Assembly: GCF_000384315.1 (NCBI RefSeq)
Contig: NZ_ARVW01000001.1
Span: 6,617,001 to 6,681,000 of the forward strand
Source: Amycolatopsis nigrescens CSC17Ta-90
GTDB lineage: Bacteria > Actinomycetota > Actinomycetes > Mycobacteriales > Pseudonocardiaceae
Direction: 5' to 3'
DNA: 64,000 nt
A program made the position numbers and the translations under genes. Below the pieces are notes generated by a model that saw only the letters and a list, made by a program, of their open reading frames with translations, had not been told where the DNA came from and did no database searches. This document shows positions 33,111 to 41,647 of the stretch, piece by piece (positions within the stretch are counted from its first letter, which is position 1; each line of letters opens with the position of its first letter).

Positions 33111-34616
33111 TTGACCAGCGCAACGCAGGTGGACGTGCTCATCGTCGGGGCCGGCCTGTCCGGGGTCGGCGCGGCGTACCGCCTCCAGACGCAGAGCCCC
33201 GGCCGGAGCTACGCCATCCTCGAATCCCGCGACACGATCGGCGGCACCTGGGACCTGTTCCGCTATCCGGGAATCCGGTCCGACTCCGACATGTTCACCC
33301 TCGGTTACCCGTTCCGGCCGTGGAAGGACGCCAAGGCCATCGCGGACGGCCCTTCGATCCTCAGCTATATCCGCGAAACGGCCGCCGAGTACGGCATCGA
33401 CCGGAAGATCCGCTTCGGGCACCGGGTGGTCCGCGCGTCTTGGTCCTCTGTGGACTCAAAGTGGACGGTCGAGGCGGAGACCGGCCCCGGCGGGCGGCCG
33501 GTGACGTTCACCTGTTCTTTCCTCTACCTGTGCAGTGGTTACTACAGCTACGAAACCGGGCACGCGGTCGACTTCCCGGGGCGCGACGAGTTCCGCGGGC
33601 AGATCGTGCACCCCCAGCACTGGCCGGCGGACCTCGACTACCGCGGCAAGCGGGTGGTGGTGGTCGGCAGCGGCGCCACCGCGGTCACCCTGGTGCCGAA
33701 ACTGGCCGAAGAGGCCGAGCACGTGACGATGCTGCAGCGTTCGCCCAGCTACATCGTGGCGCGCCCGGGTAGCGACCGGCTCGCCGACCGGTTGCGCGCG
33801 CTGCTGCCGGAGGGGCTGGCGCACCGGGTCATCCGGGGCAAGAACGTGCTGCTGTCCACGCTCACCTTCCAGTTCTTCCGGCGGTGGCCGGAGCGGGCGG
33901 CGCGGCTCATCCGCACCGGCGCGGCGAAACAGCTGCAGGGCTCGGTCGCGGTGGACCCGCATTTCATGCCGAGCTACAAGCCGTGGGACCAGCGGCTGTG
34001 CCTGGTGCCGGAGGGCGATCTGTTCAAGGCCCTGCGCAACGGCCGGGCCGGTGTGGTCACCGACCGGATCGACACCTTCACCGCCGCCGGGCTCCGGCTC
34101 GCCTCGGGTGCGGAGCTGGCCGCGGATGTGGTGATCACGGCCACCGGGCTCAAAATGGTGAGCTTCGGCCAGATCGCCCTCACCGTGGACGGCCGGGCCG
34201 TCGACCCGACCGAGAGCGTGGTCTACAAGGGCATGATGTTCAGCGGGATCCCGAACCTGGCCTGGTGCGTTGGCTACACCAACAACTCCTGGACGCTGCG
34301 GGCGGATCTGACCTCGCAGTATGTTTGCCGCCTGCTCAACCACATGAGCCGGCAGGGCTACACCAGCTGCGTACCTGAGGTGGATGCCACCGAAGCCGCG
34401 AAGAGGGACCGCCGCCCCATTCTCGATCTGTCCTCCGGCTACGTCCGCCGCGCGGCCGATGTGCTGCCCAAACAGGGCGACCGGCAGCCGTGGCGGATGC
34501 GCCAGAACTACCTGCTCGACCTCGCGGCCATGCGACTCGGCCGGGTCGACGGCGAAACCATGCGCTTCGGCCGCGGTAAGGCCGCGAGTATCGATCACCA
34601 AGAACTCGTGCCCTGA
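33111..34616 (+). CDS. ethA: Baeyer-Villiger-type flavin monooxygenase, EthA-like
   Basis: The 501-residue protein has an FAD motif LIVGAGLSGVGAAY, the segment GGTWDLFRYPGIRSDSDM, the Baeyer-Villiger fingerprint FRGQIVHPQHW (FxGxxxHxxxW), an NADPH motif VVVGSGATAVTL, and YNP-like PWDQRLCLVPEGDLF. The whole layout, including WRMRQNYLLD near the end, is strikingly that of mycobacterial EthA (ketone/sulfur-oxidising monooxygenase that activates thioamide drugs). It starts at an unusual TTG (33111), the first in-frame start before the FAD motif; the upstream sequence ACAGG is a weak site. It probably oxidises ketones or thioethers; regulation by the divergent TetR is inferred. Confidence 0.85.
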   Translation: MTSATQVDVLIVGAGLSGVGAAYRLQTQSPGRSYAILESRDTIGGTWDLFRYPGIRSDSDMFTLGYPFRPWKDAKAIADGPSILSYIRETAAEYGIDRKIRFGHRVVRASWSSVDSKWTVEAETGPGGRPVTFTCSFLYLCSGYYSYETGHAVDFPGRDEFRGQIVHPQHWPADLDYRGKRVVVVGSGATAVTLVPKLAEEAEHVTMLQRSPSYIVARPGSDRLADRLRALLPEGLAHRVIRGKNVLLSTLTFQFFRRWPERAARLIRTGAAKQLQGSVAVDPHFMPSYKPWDQRLCLVPEGDLFKALRNGRAGVVTDRIDTFTAAGLRLASGAELAADVVITATGLKMVSFGQIALTVDGRAVDPTESVVYKGMMFSGIPNLAWCVGYTNNSWTLRADLTSQYVCRLLNHMSRQGYTSCVPEVDATEAAKRDRRPILDLSSGYVRRAADVLPKQGDRQPWRMRQNYLLDLAAMRLGRVDGETMRFGRGKAASIDHQELVP

Positions 34617-34666
34617 GAAAAATCGCGCCATAATTACGCATCGTAACGGCCCTGATGGTCGTGCGA

Positions 34667-34699
34667 CTCCAATACATCAATGGTGACGATGTATTGGAG
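34667..34699. promoter_or_regulatory. Perfect 12-bp inverted repeat covering the ribosome site of the 624-residue gene
   Basis: CTCCAATACATC (34667-34678) and GATGTATTGGAG (34688-34699) are perfect complements with a 9-nt loop. The right arm ends in GGAG, part of the ribosome site GGAGAAGAGAAG in front of ATG 34708. It could be an operator for an unknown repressor or an RNA hairpin that hides the ribosome site. Confidence 0.7.
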
Positions 34700-34707
34700 A
34701 AGAGAAG

Positions 34708-36582
34708 ATGACCACCTCCGGTGCCACGATCAGCGAACTGAACCCGCAGCAAGCCCTCGACCAGCTGGTCATGGTGGGTACCACTTCCTTCTACTGGCCC
34801 GAAGACGAAGACGCCTGCGACCGCCACGGTAAACTCCTGCGAGACCTCCTGTGCGGCGCGGAGCACGGGGTAGCCGCCTTCACCAGGGTCGAAAGACCCG
34901 AGTCGGTTAAGGCTGATTCGGGTGGGGTTCACCTTTCTTCGGTGGGTACGGAATCCGTCAAATGGGTAAGCGCGGCATACGGTGGTGCCGAACCTGCGAT
35001 CGACGAGCTGGTTCAGGAGTTGCGCGGCGAGTGTGATCGCCGGCGCCGCGAACAAGTGCAGACGGCGGACCCGCCGGTATTCCGGCATCGGCTCTTTCTC
35101 GATGCGGAAGCCTTCGCCTCGGTGGTGCGGGAGGCCGGGCAGATCCGGCACTTCTTCGCCCTGATCGACTTCCAGTTCCACACCATGCTCGACGTGCCGG
35201 TGCTGCAGGCCAGCGTGTCGACCTGGAGCAAGCCACCGCGCAGTGTCAACCACATGCCGGACTGGCTCGAAGGCGAGTTCGAGAACTCGGCCCGGGTGGA
35301 GAATCCGGCAGCATTCGCGAAGGCCGCCCGGAAGCAGATCTACGACCGCATCTGTTTCCGCGTCGAAACCTCCGGCCTGCGTTACGCGAGGCCCCGGGTC
35401 TCCGGCCGGCATTACCAGTCGCCGATCTTCTGGATCGCGGTACCGCACGCGAGCGAGCCGGTGCTCCAGGTCGCCGGTGCCGCTGCCCCGCACCTCGGGG
35501 GCACCGTCAGGGAGTTGTTGTCGCCCGCCACCGTGGCCGACCCTCCGATCATTTCCGCGATGCTTTCCGAGGATCTTCGGATATTTCGCCGGTTCGTTCC
35601 GGAGAAGAACCAGGACGTGCCCACGTATGTGCTGAGTCCGTTACCTTTGCTCGAAGAGGATACCGACGTTCGCAAGAAGGTGGCCATACGTCGGGAGAAC
35701 GAGATTCGCGACATGGTGACGTCGCTGACCAAACTCGAGATCGATGCCGCGGCGGCGCTCTTCGAGCTCGAGAAAGATGTCGAGATCTGGCACAACCACC
35801 TTCAGGTCTACGAAGCGGTGACGCATACCGGCGGGCAGTTGTGGGATGGGGTGGCGACGCATTTGCTGTGCCATCATCGCGGCCGCAAGTCCACCCGCGT
35901 GCAGGGTTTGGTGCAGCTGTTGCACCAAACCCTGCTCCAGGGCATCGCCGCCCTCAACAACATCACCACCAGCGTCATCCTTTGCACCTCGCGAATCGAG
36001 AAGGTCAGTGACAAGTTGTGGAGCGACTTCACCCGCGCGGTTGCCAACACGCAGAACCCGCAGTACGAGAACCTGCGCGATGAACTCACCAGCGCGGGCT
36101 TGTTCCGGCAGATACAACGCAGGGTCGACGAGGTGAAGGACAAGGCGGAGCAGGTTCGGGCCAACTCCGGTGACTTGCTGACAGCGATCGGCCAAGCCTA
36201 CGACGAGCGCCGGGTCCGGGAAGGCGACCGGATCCAGCAGTCGGGCACCTACCTTGCCGGGTTCCTGGGGGTGCTCGGCCTGGTCGCCGTTCTCGACGCG
36301 TCTTTCGATCAGTGGAAGGCCCCTACTGCGGGCTGGGGACAGTGGGCGCTTCGGGGGACATCTTGGGGCGTGGGACTTTTTCTGCTGATAATGGTGGGCG
36401 GGTTCTATGTGCAGCGTCGGCGCATCGGTGGGCTGGGGAGCAAGCGATACCGGCGGGCCTACCTGGACGTATGGGACTTTCTGCGTCGTTGCTCGACCGA
36501 GCGCTTGGATGCCAGCAACGAGGAGTTCCGGCAGACGCCTCGCTCCCTGAGAGCGGAAACCTGGAAGGGGGGCGGCGGGTAG
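34708..36582 (+). CDS. Unrecognised 624-residue protein with C-terminal membrane hairpin
   Basis: I do not recognise a named family. The N-terminal two thirds are soluble, with segments such as TTSFYWPEDED and DFQFHTMLDVPVLQ. Residues about 330-500 form long amphipathic helices (KKVAIRRENEIRDMV to DKAEQVRANSGDLL) likely to be coiled coil. Two membrane segments follow near residues 512-530 (TYLAGFLGVLGLVAVLD) and 550-570 (WGVGLFLLIMVGGFYV), then a basic tail. Long helix plus two C-terminal TM helices resembles a CorA-like topology, but no GMN motif is visible. The gene is visibly less GC-rich than its neighbours, lies behind a perfect inverted repeat and overlaps or abuts a second unknown gene; a transferred conflict-type cassette is possible. 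Confidence 0.7.
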   Translation: MTTSGATISELNPQQALDQLVMVGTTSFYWPEDEDACDRHGKLLRDLLCGAEHGVAAFTRVERPESVKADSGGVHLSSVGTESVKWVSAAYGGAEPAIDELVQELRGECDRRRREQVQTADPPVFRHRLFLDAEAFASVVREAGQIRHFFALIDFQFHTMLDVPVLQASVSTWSKPPRSVNHMPDWLEGEFENSARVENPAAFAKAARKQIYDRICFRVETSGLRYARPRVSGRHYQSPIFWIAVPHASEPVLQVAGAAAPHLGGTVRELLSPATVADPPIISAMLSEDLRIFRRFVPEKNQDVPTYVLSPLPLLEEDTDVRKKVAIRRENEIRDMVTSLTKLEIDAAAALFELEKDVEIWHNHLQVYEAVTHTGGQLWDGVATHLLCHHRGRKSTRVQGLVQLLHQTLLQGIAALNNITTSVILCTSRIEKVSDKLWSDFTRAVANTQNPQYENLRDELTSAGLFRQIQRRVDEVKDKAEQVRANSGDLLTAIGQAYDERRVREGDRIQQSGTYLAGFLGVLGLVAVLDASFDQWKAPTAGWGQWALRGTSWGVGLFLLIMVGGFYVQRRRIGGLGSKRYRRAYLDVWDFLRRCSTERLDASNEEFRQTPRSLRAETWKGGGG

Positions 36583-37508
36583 TCGGCCAGCGCGAGAAGG
36601 AGAAGGCTCGCTACTGGGCGGCGCTCGACGTGGATCTGGCCGAGCGGCTCGCGAAGACTTGGGATGCGGTCGAGCAGCTCCCCACGCGGCCTCGGGTGCG
36701 GGTGGACGAACCGTTCACCCTGTCGGCGAGACCTGTCGCCAAAATCTCGCGGCTCCGGCGGGACGCCAAACGGGATGTCCGGAATCTGGAGACCTTGGTG
36801 GAGAAGTGGTCGCTGCACAGCATGCTCGTGACCGAGCGTCCTCGGGAGCTGTGGCGCTATCGGCTGCCCTACCTGACCGCGATGTACCGGGCGTGCTGCC
36901 GATTGGACCGCAGCGCCGTCGACGGCAGCCTCGATGGCAGCAAGGCGGTCAGCGTCTGCAACTCGGAGCTGAACCTGGTGTTCTGCGGAGTCGGTTTGCG
37001 CCGTCAGCTGCGGGAGAGTGAGCGGGTCATCGAGTGGCTCGACGAACTCGGCAGGCGAAAGGCCCGGCCGGACCGGGCGAAGGACGTCTGGCGCCAGGTC
37101 CGTGAGGAAAAGCTGGATCCCGTCTTCACCGAGGGCAGCAAACGTGGCGTGGTCCTGGACGCGCTCACCGAGGCGACGGAGCTGGCCGAGGACTACAAGC
37201 CGCCGGCGCGGGCTATTTCCGGCGAAGTCGTCCGCAAGATGGGGAACATGGTGCATGTGCGGACCCTTTCGCTGCGGAAGCGGCACCGAGGGTCTCGACG
37301 GCTTGAGTTTCCGATCGCGGTGACCCCGCCGGACTTGCACGCCTGGATTCGGGCGACCGGGTACGAGGTCGGCACGACGAGTCTGGTCGCGGTGACCGAG
37401 TCGGGGATGCTGAGCCCGCGTTGGCTGCGGGGGTTGCTTCAGGTGGCGTACGGGCTCGGCCGGGGCGTCGTGCGGCGACTGCCGTGGTTGCGCGTCCGTG
37501 CCAGGTAG
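36471..37508 (+). CDS. Unrecognised basic protein, partner of the 624-residue membrane protein
   Basis: The frame is clearly coding from about 36590 (KEKARYWAALDVDLAERLAK) to the stop at 37508. The start is unclear: ATG 36471 would overlap the upstream gene by 112 bp, GTG 36630 gives a 292-residue protein but lacks a well-placed ribosome site, and no standard start lies at the junction itself. The product is rich in Arg/Lys, with RLRRDAKRDVRNLETLVEKW, KWSLHSMLVTERPRELWRYRLPYL and a terminal hydrophobic-basic stretch LLQVAYGLGRGVVRRLPWLRVRAR. No catalytic motif is seen. Tight linkage implies a two-component system with the membrane protein; function unknown. Confidence 0.65.
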   Translation: MGLSASLLDRALGCQQRGVPADASLPESGNLEGGRRVVGQREKEKARYWAALDVDLAERLAKTWDAVEQLPTRPRVRVDEPFTLSARPVAKISRLRRDAKRDVRNLETLVEKWSLHSMLVTERPRELWRYRLPYLTAMYRACCRLDRSAVDGSLDGSKAVSVCNSELNLVFCGVGLRRQLRESERVIEWLDELGRRKARPDRAKDVWRQVREEKLDPVFTEGSKRGVVLDALTEATELAEDYKPPARAISGEVVRKMGNMVHVRTLSLRKRHRGSRRLEFPIAVTPPDLHAWIRATGYEVGTTSLVAVTESGMLSPRWLRGLLQVAYGLGRGVVRRLPWLRVRAR

Positions 37509-37546
37509 CGTGTTCTCGGCAGATCACGGCAGGCAGGAGGGTATCG

Positions 37547-38350
37547 ATGGCCGCACCGGCTGATCTCCCTGGCGGGGTCCGTGAGGTGAAGTCGGCGGCG
37601 AGGACCCTGGAACTGCTGGAGTTGCTGGCGGCCAGGCAGAACCGTCCGGCGAGGCTGCGCGAACTCAGCGAAGCGCTGGAAATGCCCCGAAGCAGCTGTC
37701 ACGCGTTGCTGCGCACCCTGGCCAAGTACGGCTGGGTGCGCACCGACGCGTCCGGAACCCGTTACGGCATCGGCATTCGCGCGCTGCTCGCGGGCACGAC
37801 CTACCTGGACACCGATCGCTGCGTCCGCATCGCGAAGCCCGCGCTGGACACGCTCGGTGAACATCTCGACGAGACCTTCCACCTCGGCAGGCTCGCCGGC
37901 AGCGACGTGGTCTACCTGGTCACCCGCCCGTCCGGGCAGTATCTCCGGCCGTACAGCCGGGTCGGCCGACGGTTGCCCGCATACTCGACCGCGCTCGGCA
38001 AGGCGCTGCTCGCCGAGCTCGACGCCGGCGAGCTGGACGAGCACCTGCCCGCGGAGCTGGCGCCGCTGACACCGCACACGCTCACCGACCGGGCCGCGCT
38101 GGAGCGGGATCTCGAAGAAGCCCGCGAACGCGGTTACGCGGTCGATCGCCAGGAGAACAGCCTCGGCCTGCGGTGTTTCGCGCTGCCGCTGCACTATTCG
38201 TCGCCAGCCACCGACGCGATCAGCTGCTCGGTCCCGCTCGCGCGCCTCACCCCGGCCCGCGAGTCGGACATCGTCGCCGCGATGCGCGAGGCGCGGGAAA
38301 CCATCGACCAGGCCGCCGTCGCCATCGATCCCGGCCTGTCCGACGCCTGA
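37547..38350 (+). CDS. IclR-family regulator of the second aldarate locus
   Basis: The 267-residue protein has a winged helix (SAARTLELLELLAARQNRP to MPRSSCHALLRTLAKYGW) and an IclR effector domain (LPAYSTALGKALLAEL, ERGYAVDRQENSLGLRC, DAISCSVPL). It starts at ATG 37547 after GCAGGAGGG and is followed 46 bp later by the glucarate dehydratase-like gene. It is a paralogue of the IclR at 2588-3400, including the GTRYxxGIRALLxGTxYLD segment, so both may recognise related effectors. Confidence 0.88.
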   Translation: MAAPADLPGGVREVKSAARTLELLELLAARQNRPARLRELSEALEMPRSSCHALLRTLAKYGWVRTDASGTRYGIGIRALLAGTTYLDTDRCVRIAKPALDTLGEHLDETFHLGRLAGSDVVYLVTRPSGQYLRPYSRVGRRLPAYSTALGKALLAELDAGELDEHLPAELAPLTPHTLTDRAALERDLEEARERGYAVDRQENSLGLRCFALPLHYSSPATDAISCSVPLARLTPARESDIVAAMREARETIDQAAVAIDPGLSDA

Positions 38351-38396
38351 GAAGCTGTCTACCCATGTGGACGTTCGAGGACTAGGGTGCCTCCGT

Positions 38397-39671
38397 GTGG
38401 ACGATCAGCACCGCATCCGGGAAGTGCGCCTCACCCCGGTCGCCTTTCGGGATCCGCCGCTGCTCAACACGGTCGGCGTGCACCAGCCCTTCGCACTGCG
38501 GGCCATCGTCGAGGTGGTCACCGACTCCGGGCTGACCGGCCTCGGTGAGACCTACGGTGACGCCGGGCATCTGAGCCGGCTCCGGCTCGCGGCGGCCGCA
38601 CTCACCGGGGTGGACGTGTGGCAGGTGAACGAGATCGCCCGCCGGGTCCGGTCCGCGCTCGCCACCGACCACGGGACCGGCGGGCACGGGATGAGCGGCA
38701 TGGTCACCGGCAGCAGCACCGCGGACCGGGTGCTCTCCCCGTTCGAGGTCGCCTGTCTCGACATCCAGGGCAAGGCGATCGGCCGCCCGGTCAGCGACCT
38801 GCTCGGCGGCGCCGTGCGCGACCGGGTCGACTACAGCGCCTACCTCTTCTACAAGTGGGCCGGCCACCCCGGCGCCGAGCCGGACGAATGGGGCACCGCG
38901 CTCGACCCCGCGCAGCTCGTGGAGCAGGCCGGGCGCATGATCGGCGAGTTCGGCTTCGGCGCGATCAAGCTCAAGGGCGGGGTCTTCCCGCCGGAGGCGG
39001 AGATCGAGACGATTCTGGCTCTGCGCAAGGCTTTCCCGTACCATCCGCTGCGGATCGACCCGAACGGCGCGTGGAGCGTGCCGACCTCGGTGCTGGCCGG
39101 CGAGCAGCTGGCCGGGGTGATCGAGTACCTGGAGGACCCCACCACCGGGATCGAAGGCATGGCGAAGGTCGCGCGCGAAGTGCCGATGCCGCTCGCCACG
39201 AACATGTGCGTGGTCGCCTTCGACCAGGTCAAGCCCGCCGTCGCGGCGGACGCGGTGCGGGTGATCCTGTCCGACCACCATTTCTGGGGCGGCCTTGACC
39301 GTTCCCGCTCGCTCGCCCGCATCTGCGACACCTTCGGCATGGGACTGTCCATGCATTCCAACTCGCACCTCGGGATCAGCCTGGCCGCGATGACGCACCT
39401 GGCCGCGGCCACCCCGAACCTGACCTACGCCTGCGACACCCACTGGCCGTGGAAGGACCCTGCCGAAGACGTCATCGTGCCCGGTGTACTGGCCTTCGAA
39501 GGAGGATCGGTGGCGGTGCCGGCCGGGCCGGGACTCGGGGTGGAGCTGGACCGGGACGCGCTCGCCAGGCTGCACGAGCGGTACCTCTCCTGCGGGATCC
39601 GCGAACGGGACGACACCGGCTACTTCCGCCGGTTCGAACCGGACTTCGACCCGGCCGCCCCGCGCTGGTGA
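38397..39671 (+). CDS. Glucarate dehydratase-like enolase-superfamily protein (second type)
   Basis: The roughly 424-residue protein has the enolase-superfamily residues of the glucarate dehydratase group: KLK (Lys191, Lys193), metal ligands Asp221 in RIDPNGAW, Glu246 in YLEDP and Asn269 in ATNMCV, then Asp293 in LSDHHFWGG and the catalytic His320 in SMHSNSHLGI. All are present. It is diverged from the canonical enzyme at 41644, so it may prefer another aldarate or be a GudX-like paralogue. Start is uncertain: GTG 38397 keeps the family's N-terminus, while GTG 38367 adds ten residues. It is in operon order after the IclR gene. Confidence 0.82.
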   Translation: MDDQHRIREVRLTPVAFRDPPLLNTVGVHQPFALRAIVEVVTDSGLTGLGETYGDAGHLSRLRLAAAALTGVDVWQVNEIARRVRSALATDHGTGGHGMSGMVTGSSTADRVLSPFEVACLDIQGKAIGRPVSDLLGGAVRDRVDYSAYLFYKWAGHPGAEPDEWGTALDPAQLVEQAGRMIGEFGFGAIKLKGGVFPPEAEIETILALRKAFPYHPLRIDPNGAWSVPTSVLAGEQLAGVIEYLEDPTTGIEGMAKVAREVPMPLATNMCVVAFDQVKPAVAADAVRVILSDHHFWGGLDRSRSLARICDTFGMGLSMHSNSHLGISLAAMTHLAAATPNLTYACDTHWPWKDPAEDVIVPGVLAFEGGSVAVPAGPGLGVELDRDALARLHERYLSCGIRERDDTGYFRRFEPDFDPAAPRW

Positions 39672-39701
39672 TCTGCTGCGCGCGAGTGGGCAAGAAGTCG
39701 G

Positions 39702-40592
39702 CTATTTGCCGGTTAAGCGCAGGAGGGCGTCCAGGGCGGGGTTGTTGTGCTCGGTCCGCCAGACGCAGTGGGTCTCCACCAGGTTCGGCCGCAGCCCGTC
39801 GATCTCGGTGAACGCCAGGTTCGGCAGCCGGAGCCTGGCCGCCGAGCGCGGCACGAGGCCGACCCCGAGACCCGCGTCGACCAGCGCCAGCAGGCTGTTC
39901 ACCTGCGCCACCTGCTGCACGTAGCGAGGCTGCACGCCTGCCTCGTGGAAGGTGCTGACGATCAGCTCGTGCAGGTACCTGGCGTCCACCGGGGTGTAGG
40001 TGATGACGTCGTGCCCGCCGATGTCGGCCAGCTCCGGCGGGCGCCCGAGATGGGTCAGCGGGTGCTCCCGCGGGCAGGCCAGCACCAGGCTCTCCACGTG
40101 CACCCGACGGGCGCTGAGCAGGTCCGACCCCGGAATTCCGCGGGCGAGGCCGACGTGCAGCCGTCCCGTCAGCAGCGCGTCGATCTGGTCACCGCTCACC
40201 ATTTCCCGCAGGGTGAGGTCCACTCCGGGCAGCTTCGCGGTCACCGTCTGGATCCAGCCGCCGAGCACGGTCAGCGCGGAGACCGCGGTGAACCCGATCC
40301 ACAACGAGCCGGTGCTGCCGCCGGCCGCGCTGCGCGCGGACAGCGACGCGGTTTCGGCCAGGCTCAGCATCCGGCGCGCCTCGGTGAGGAAGGCGGACCC
40401 GGCGGGGGTCAGGTGCACCGCGCGCGACGTGCGGACCAGCAGGTCGACCTCCAGCGCTCGCTCGAGTTTCTGCACCTGCCTGCTCAGCGGGGGCTGGGTC
40501 ATCCGCAGCCTGCTCGCCGCGCGGCCGAAGTGCCGTTCCTCGGCGACCGCGACGAACCCGCGCAACTGTTCGAGCGTGAACTGGGTCGACAT
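39702..40592 (-). CDS. LysR-family regulator of the kdgD2-gudD operon
   Basis: The 296-residue protein has a LysR HTH (FTLEQLRGFVAVAEERHFGRAA, MTQPPLSRQVQKLE) and a periplasmic-binding-like effector domain. ATG 40592 follows GGAGGC. It is divergent from kdgD2-gudD. The shared 134-bp gap contains ATACC-gaaaa-GGTAT, a T-N11-A LysR box (40629-40643). It most likely activates kdgD2-gudD in response to glucarate or a related acid. The gene is convergent with the glucarate dehydratase-like gene to its left. Confidence 0.88.
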   Translation of the reverse strand: MSTQFTLEQLRGFVAVAEERHFGRAASRLRMTQPPLSRQVQKLERALEVDLLVRTSRAVHLTPAGSAFLTEARRMLSLAETASLSARSAAGGSTGSLWIGFTAVSALTVLGGWIQTVTAKLPGVDLTLREMVSGDQIDALLTGRLHVGLARGIPGSDLLSARRVHVESLVLACPREHPLTHLGRPPELADIGGHDVITYTPVDARYLHELIVSTFHEAGVQPRYVQQVAQVNSLLALVDAGLGVGLVPRSAARLRLPNLAFTEIDGLRPNLVETHCVWRTEHNNPALDALLRLTGK

Positions 40593-40628
40593 CGTTGCCT
40601 CCACCGTTGCACCACTGCCTACGCAATA

Positions 40629-40643
40629 ATACCGAAAAGGTAT
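40629..40643. promoter_or_regulatory. LysR-type box (T-N11-A) between lysR and kdgD2
   Basis: ATACC-gaaaa-GGTAT is a perfect 5-bp-arm palindrome containing T-N11-A, the generic LysR-regulator motif, 37 bp upstream of the lysR start and 84 bp before kdgD2. Confidence 0.55.
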
Positions 40644-40726
40644 CAGCGAATGCGTTCTTGGTCTTAGACAGGTATCGAAGATTCTCCCTAGGCTCGAGGT
40701 AGTCCTTCGACACTGGAGCCTGAACC

Positions 40727-41647
40727 ATGACCTTGTTCGCCCCCGAGGAGCTGAGGTCCGCGCTCGGCACGGGCTTGCTGTCCTTCCCGGTGACCCACGC
40801 GCGAAAGGACCTCGGCTTCGACGAGGACGCCTACCGCGAGCACCTGGCCTGGCAGGGCACCTTTCCGGCGTCCGGCGTGTTCGCCGCCGGCGGCACCGGC
40901 GAGTTCTTCGCGCTGACCCCGGGCGAGGTGAGCCAGGTCGTGCGCGCGGCCATCGCTGCCACCCCGGCGGGAAAGCCGGTGGTCGCCCCGGCCGGCTACG
41001 GCACGGCTCAGGCGATCGCGATGGCCCGTGACGCCGAAGCCGCCGGTGCGAGCGGGATCTTCCTGCTGCCGCCGTACCTGACCGAGTTGTCGCAGGACGG
41101 GCTGATCGCGCATGTGCGCGCGGTCTGCGAAGCGACCGGCCTCGGCGTCGTGGTCTACCACCGCGCCAACGCCGCGTTCGGTTTCGACGCGGTGCGTCGG
41201 CTCGTCGAGGTCTGCGACAACTTCGTCGGCTTCAAGGACGGGATCGGCGACGTCGACCTGATGACCCGGATCCACACCCGGCTGCACGGGCGGCTGCTGT
41301 CGATCGGCGGCCTGCCCACCGCGGAGACCTACGCGTTGCCGTATTTGGAGATGGGAGTGACCACCTACTCGTCGGCGATCTTCAACTTCATGCCGGAGTT
41401 CGCGCTCGGCTTCTACGACTCGGTCCGGGCGCGCGACACCACGGCCGTGTACCGCGGGCTCGACGAGTTCGTTTTGCCCTACTTGGACATCCGCGACCGC
41501 AAGGCGGGTTACGCGGTGTCGATCGTCAAGGCCGGGCTGAAGGCGATCGGCCGGGACGCCGGCCCGGTGCGGCCGCCGCTGACCGATCTCACCGAGACCG
41601 AGCTGGGCGAGCTCCGGGCGCTGGTGGAGAAGGTGGCCGGCGCATGA
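40727..41647 (+). CDS. kdgD: 5-dehydro-4-deoxyglucarate dehydratase, copy 2
   Basis: The 306-residue DHDPS-superfamily protein has [13 protein letters not shown], catalytic Tyr144 in VVVYHRANA and Schiff-base Lys170 in VGFKDGIGD, plus the GPVRPPL C-terminal motif of KDG dehydratases. It is coupled to gudD by an ATGA overlap (41644-41647). The direct product-substrate link to glucarate dehydratase confirms the role. The semialdehyde it makes must be oxidised by an enzyme from elsewhere, for example that at 7264-8730. Confidence 0.9.
   Translation: MTLFAPEELRSALGTGLLSFPVTHARKDLGFDEDAYREHLAWQGTFPASGVFAAGGTGEFFALTPGEVSQVVRAAIAATPAGKPVVAPAGYGTAQAIAMARDAEAAGASGIFLLPPYLTELSQDGLIAHVRAVCEATGLGVVVYHRANAAFGFDAVRRLVEVCDNFVGFKDGIGDVDLMTRIHTRLHGRLLSIGGLPTAETYALPYLEMGVTTYSSAIFNFMPEFALGFYDSVRARDTTAVYRGLDEFVLPYLDIRDRKAGYAVSIVKAGLKAIGRDAGPVRPPLTDLTETELGELRALVEKVAGA

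Noticed and set aside
34708..36582. CorA magnesium channel
   Set aside because: Long helix and two C-terminal TM segments fit, but no GMN signature follows the first TM helix and the N-terminal part is unrelated.
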